Shown: positions 14,932 through 15,551 of the stretch, piece by piece
Layout of the letters: each line of letters starts with the position of its first letter
Numbering within the stretch: the stretch's first letter is position 1
DNA from: AC-69 sp044867345
Lineage (GTDB): Bacteria > Actinomycetota > UBA4738 > HRBIN12
Length of the DNA: 15,551 bases
Assembly (NCBI GenBank): GCA_044867345.1
Contig: JBIOUU010000153.1
Location: 1-15,551 of the forward strand
Direction of reading: 5' to 3'
The notes under the pieces: model-generated
What the model was told of the DNA's origin: nothing
The model's database searches: none
Seen by the model: only the letters and a program-made list of their open reading frames with translations
Program-made: the position numbers and the translations under genes

Positions 14932-15551
14932 TCACTTCAGCGTCATCAGGTAGGCGACGAGGGCCTGCACCTGCTTGTCGGAGAGACCGTAGTCGGGCAT
15001 CCAAGATCCCGGCTTCACGGCCGGGGGGTCCTTCAACCACCGCTCCAGGTTGGCCCGGTTCACGGTGAAGATGCAGCCGGCGAAGCAGTCCCGGCTCATC
15101 AGGTGGGTGAGGTTCGGCCCCCCGGGTTGCGTCAGCGGTTGGTCGTTCACCTTGGGACCCTGGATGGCGTGGCATGCGATACACGACCCGTTCAGGAACT
15201 CGTTCAAGCCCGTCGCCGCGAGCGACCCCTGCGGTGGCGTCACCGCATCGGCCTGCTGCTGGCGGACCCACGCATCGAAGTCCGCCGGGGTCTGGGCCAC
15301 CACCTTGAGCCGCATGTATGCATGCGACAGACCGCAGAACTCGGCGCACTGCCCCGTGTATGTTCCCGGCTGGTTCGCCTGGAGGACCAGGTGGTTCGTC
15401 CGGCCCGGGACGACGTCCTGCTTCCCGGCCAGCCGGGGCACCCAGAACGAGTGGATCACGTCGTCGCCCACGTTGCCGTAACCACCCTGTTCCTGGCAGT
15501 TGTTCGGCGCCACCTGGTCGTGGTAGCCGAGCCCTGCGGCGCAGAGCGAGG
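14932..15551 (-). CDS. ctaC: Cytochrome c oxidase subunit II with fused cytochrome c (CtaC), C-terminal part
   Basis: The gene enters from the right edge; 205 residues are visible and the N-terminal helices and first part of the CuA domain are missing. In window numbering, CuA ligands are His33 (DDVIHSFWVP), Cys68, Cys72, His76 and Met79 (GQCAEFCGLSHAYM), with Glu70 between. A cytochrome c domain follows: Cys123, Cys126 and His127 (SCIACH) bind the heme, and Met184 (GSWMPDYG) is the sixth ligand. This fusion defines the oxidase as caa3 type, taking electrons directly from a quinol-cytochrome c reductase or a small carrier. Oddities are four further cysteines (3, 18, 155, 159) and a Gly/Asn/Gln-rich stretch just before DDVIHSFW where a plain beta strand is usual. 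The last codons end 16 bases before ctaD. Confidence 0.96.
   Translation of the reverse strand, partial: SLCAAGLGYHDQVAPNNCQEQGGYGNVGDDVIHSFWVPRLAGKQDVVPGRTNHLVLQANQPGTYTGQCAEFCGLSHAYMRLKVVAQTPADFDAWVRQQQADAVTPPQGSLAATGLNEFLNGSCIACHAIQGPKVNDQPLTQPGGPNLTHLMSRDCFAGCIFTVNRANLERWLKDPPAVKPGSWMPDYGLSDKQVQALVAYLMTLK

Overview
This is a high-GC, gene-dense bacterial window that holds two aerobic respiratory gene blocks and the cofactor genes between them. It contains a NuoA-G complex I cluster, a MenJ/geranylgeranyl-reductase-type gene beside a polyprenyl synthetase, a caa3-type oxidase with COG-type gene order, frequent GTG starts and many 1-4 nt start/stop overlaps. Together these point to an Actinomycetota-like organism that uses menaquinone, probably an uncultured one. 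That assignment is inferred from gene content and protein style; no marker gene is present. I see no rRNA, tRNA, CRISPR array, insertion sequence or phage gene.

Layout. (1) Positions 1-6128, all minus strand: a tightly packed operon read right to left as menJ-like FAD reductase, nuoA, nuoB, nuoC, nuoD, nuoE, nuoF and the first 61 codons of nuoG, which runs off the left edge. Upstream of its first gene lie two tandem inverted repeats of the form TTGTGAA-N4-TTCACAA. They match the operator of the NADH/NAD+ sensor Rex, are centred 30 bp apart and flank a possible extended -10 box. (2) Positions 6230-7566, minus strand: a short polyprenyl synthetase overlapping a small flavin/F420 split-barrel protein. 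(3) Positions 7567-7619: a divergent spacer with a -10-like box and a 21-bp GC palindrome. (4) Positions 7620-9422, plus strand: one long gene in which heme A synthase (CtaA) and heme O synthase (CtaB) are fused. (5) Positions 9429-15551, minus strand: a cytochrome oxidase operon read right to left as ctaC (partial, cytochrome c fused), ctaD, ctaE, ctaF, ctaG, a membrane-anchored protein with three cupredoxin domains, and a TlpA-like thioredoxin lipoprotein.

How the parts fit: complex I passes electrons from NADH to menaquinone. The polyprenyl synthetase and the MenJ-like reductase probably make and partly saturate the quinone tail. The fused CtaA-CtaB makes heme A for the caa3 oxidase. CtaG, the triple cupredoxin and the TlpA protein are the likely copper/thiol handling or electron-carrier accessories of that oxidase.

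The most unusual items are the triple type-1-copper protein inside the oxidase operon, the paired Rex-like operators in front of menJ-nuo, the CtaA-CtaB fusion, a polyprenyl synthetase that lacks the segment normally following its second Asp-rich motif, and four extra cysteines in oxidase subunit II.
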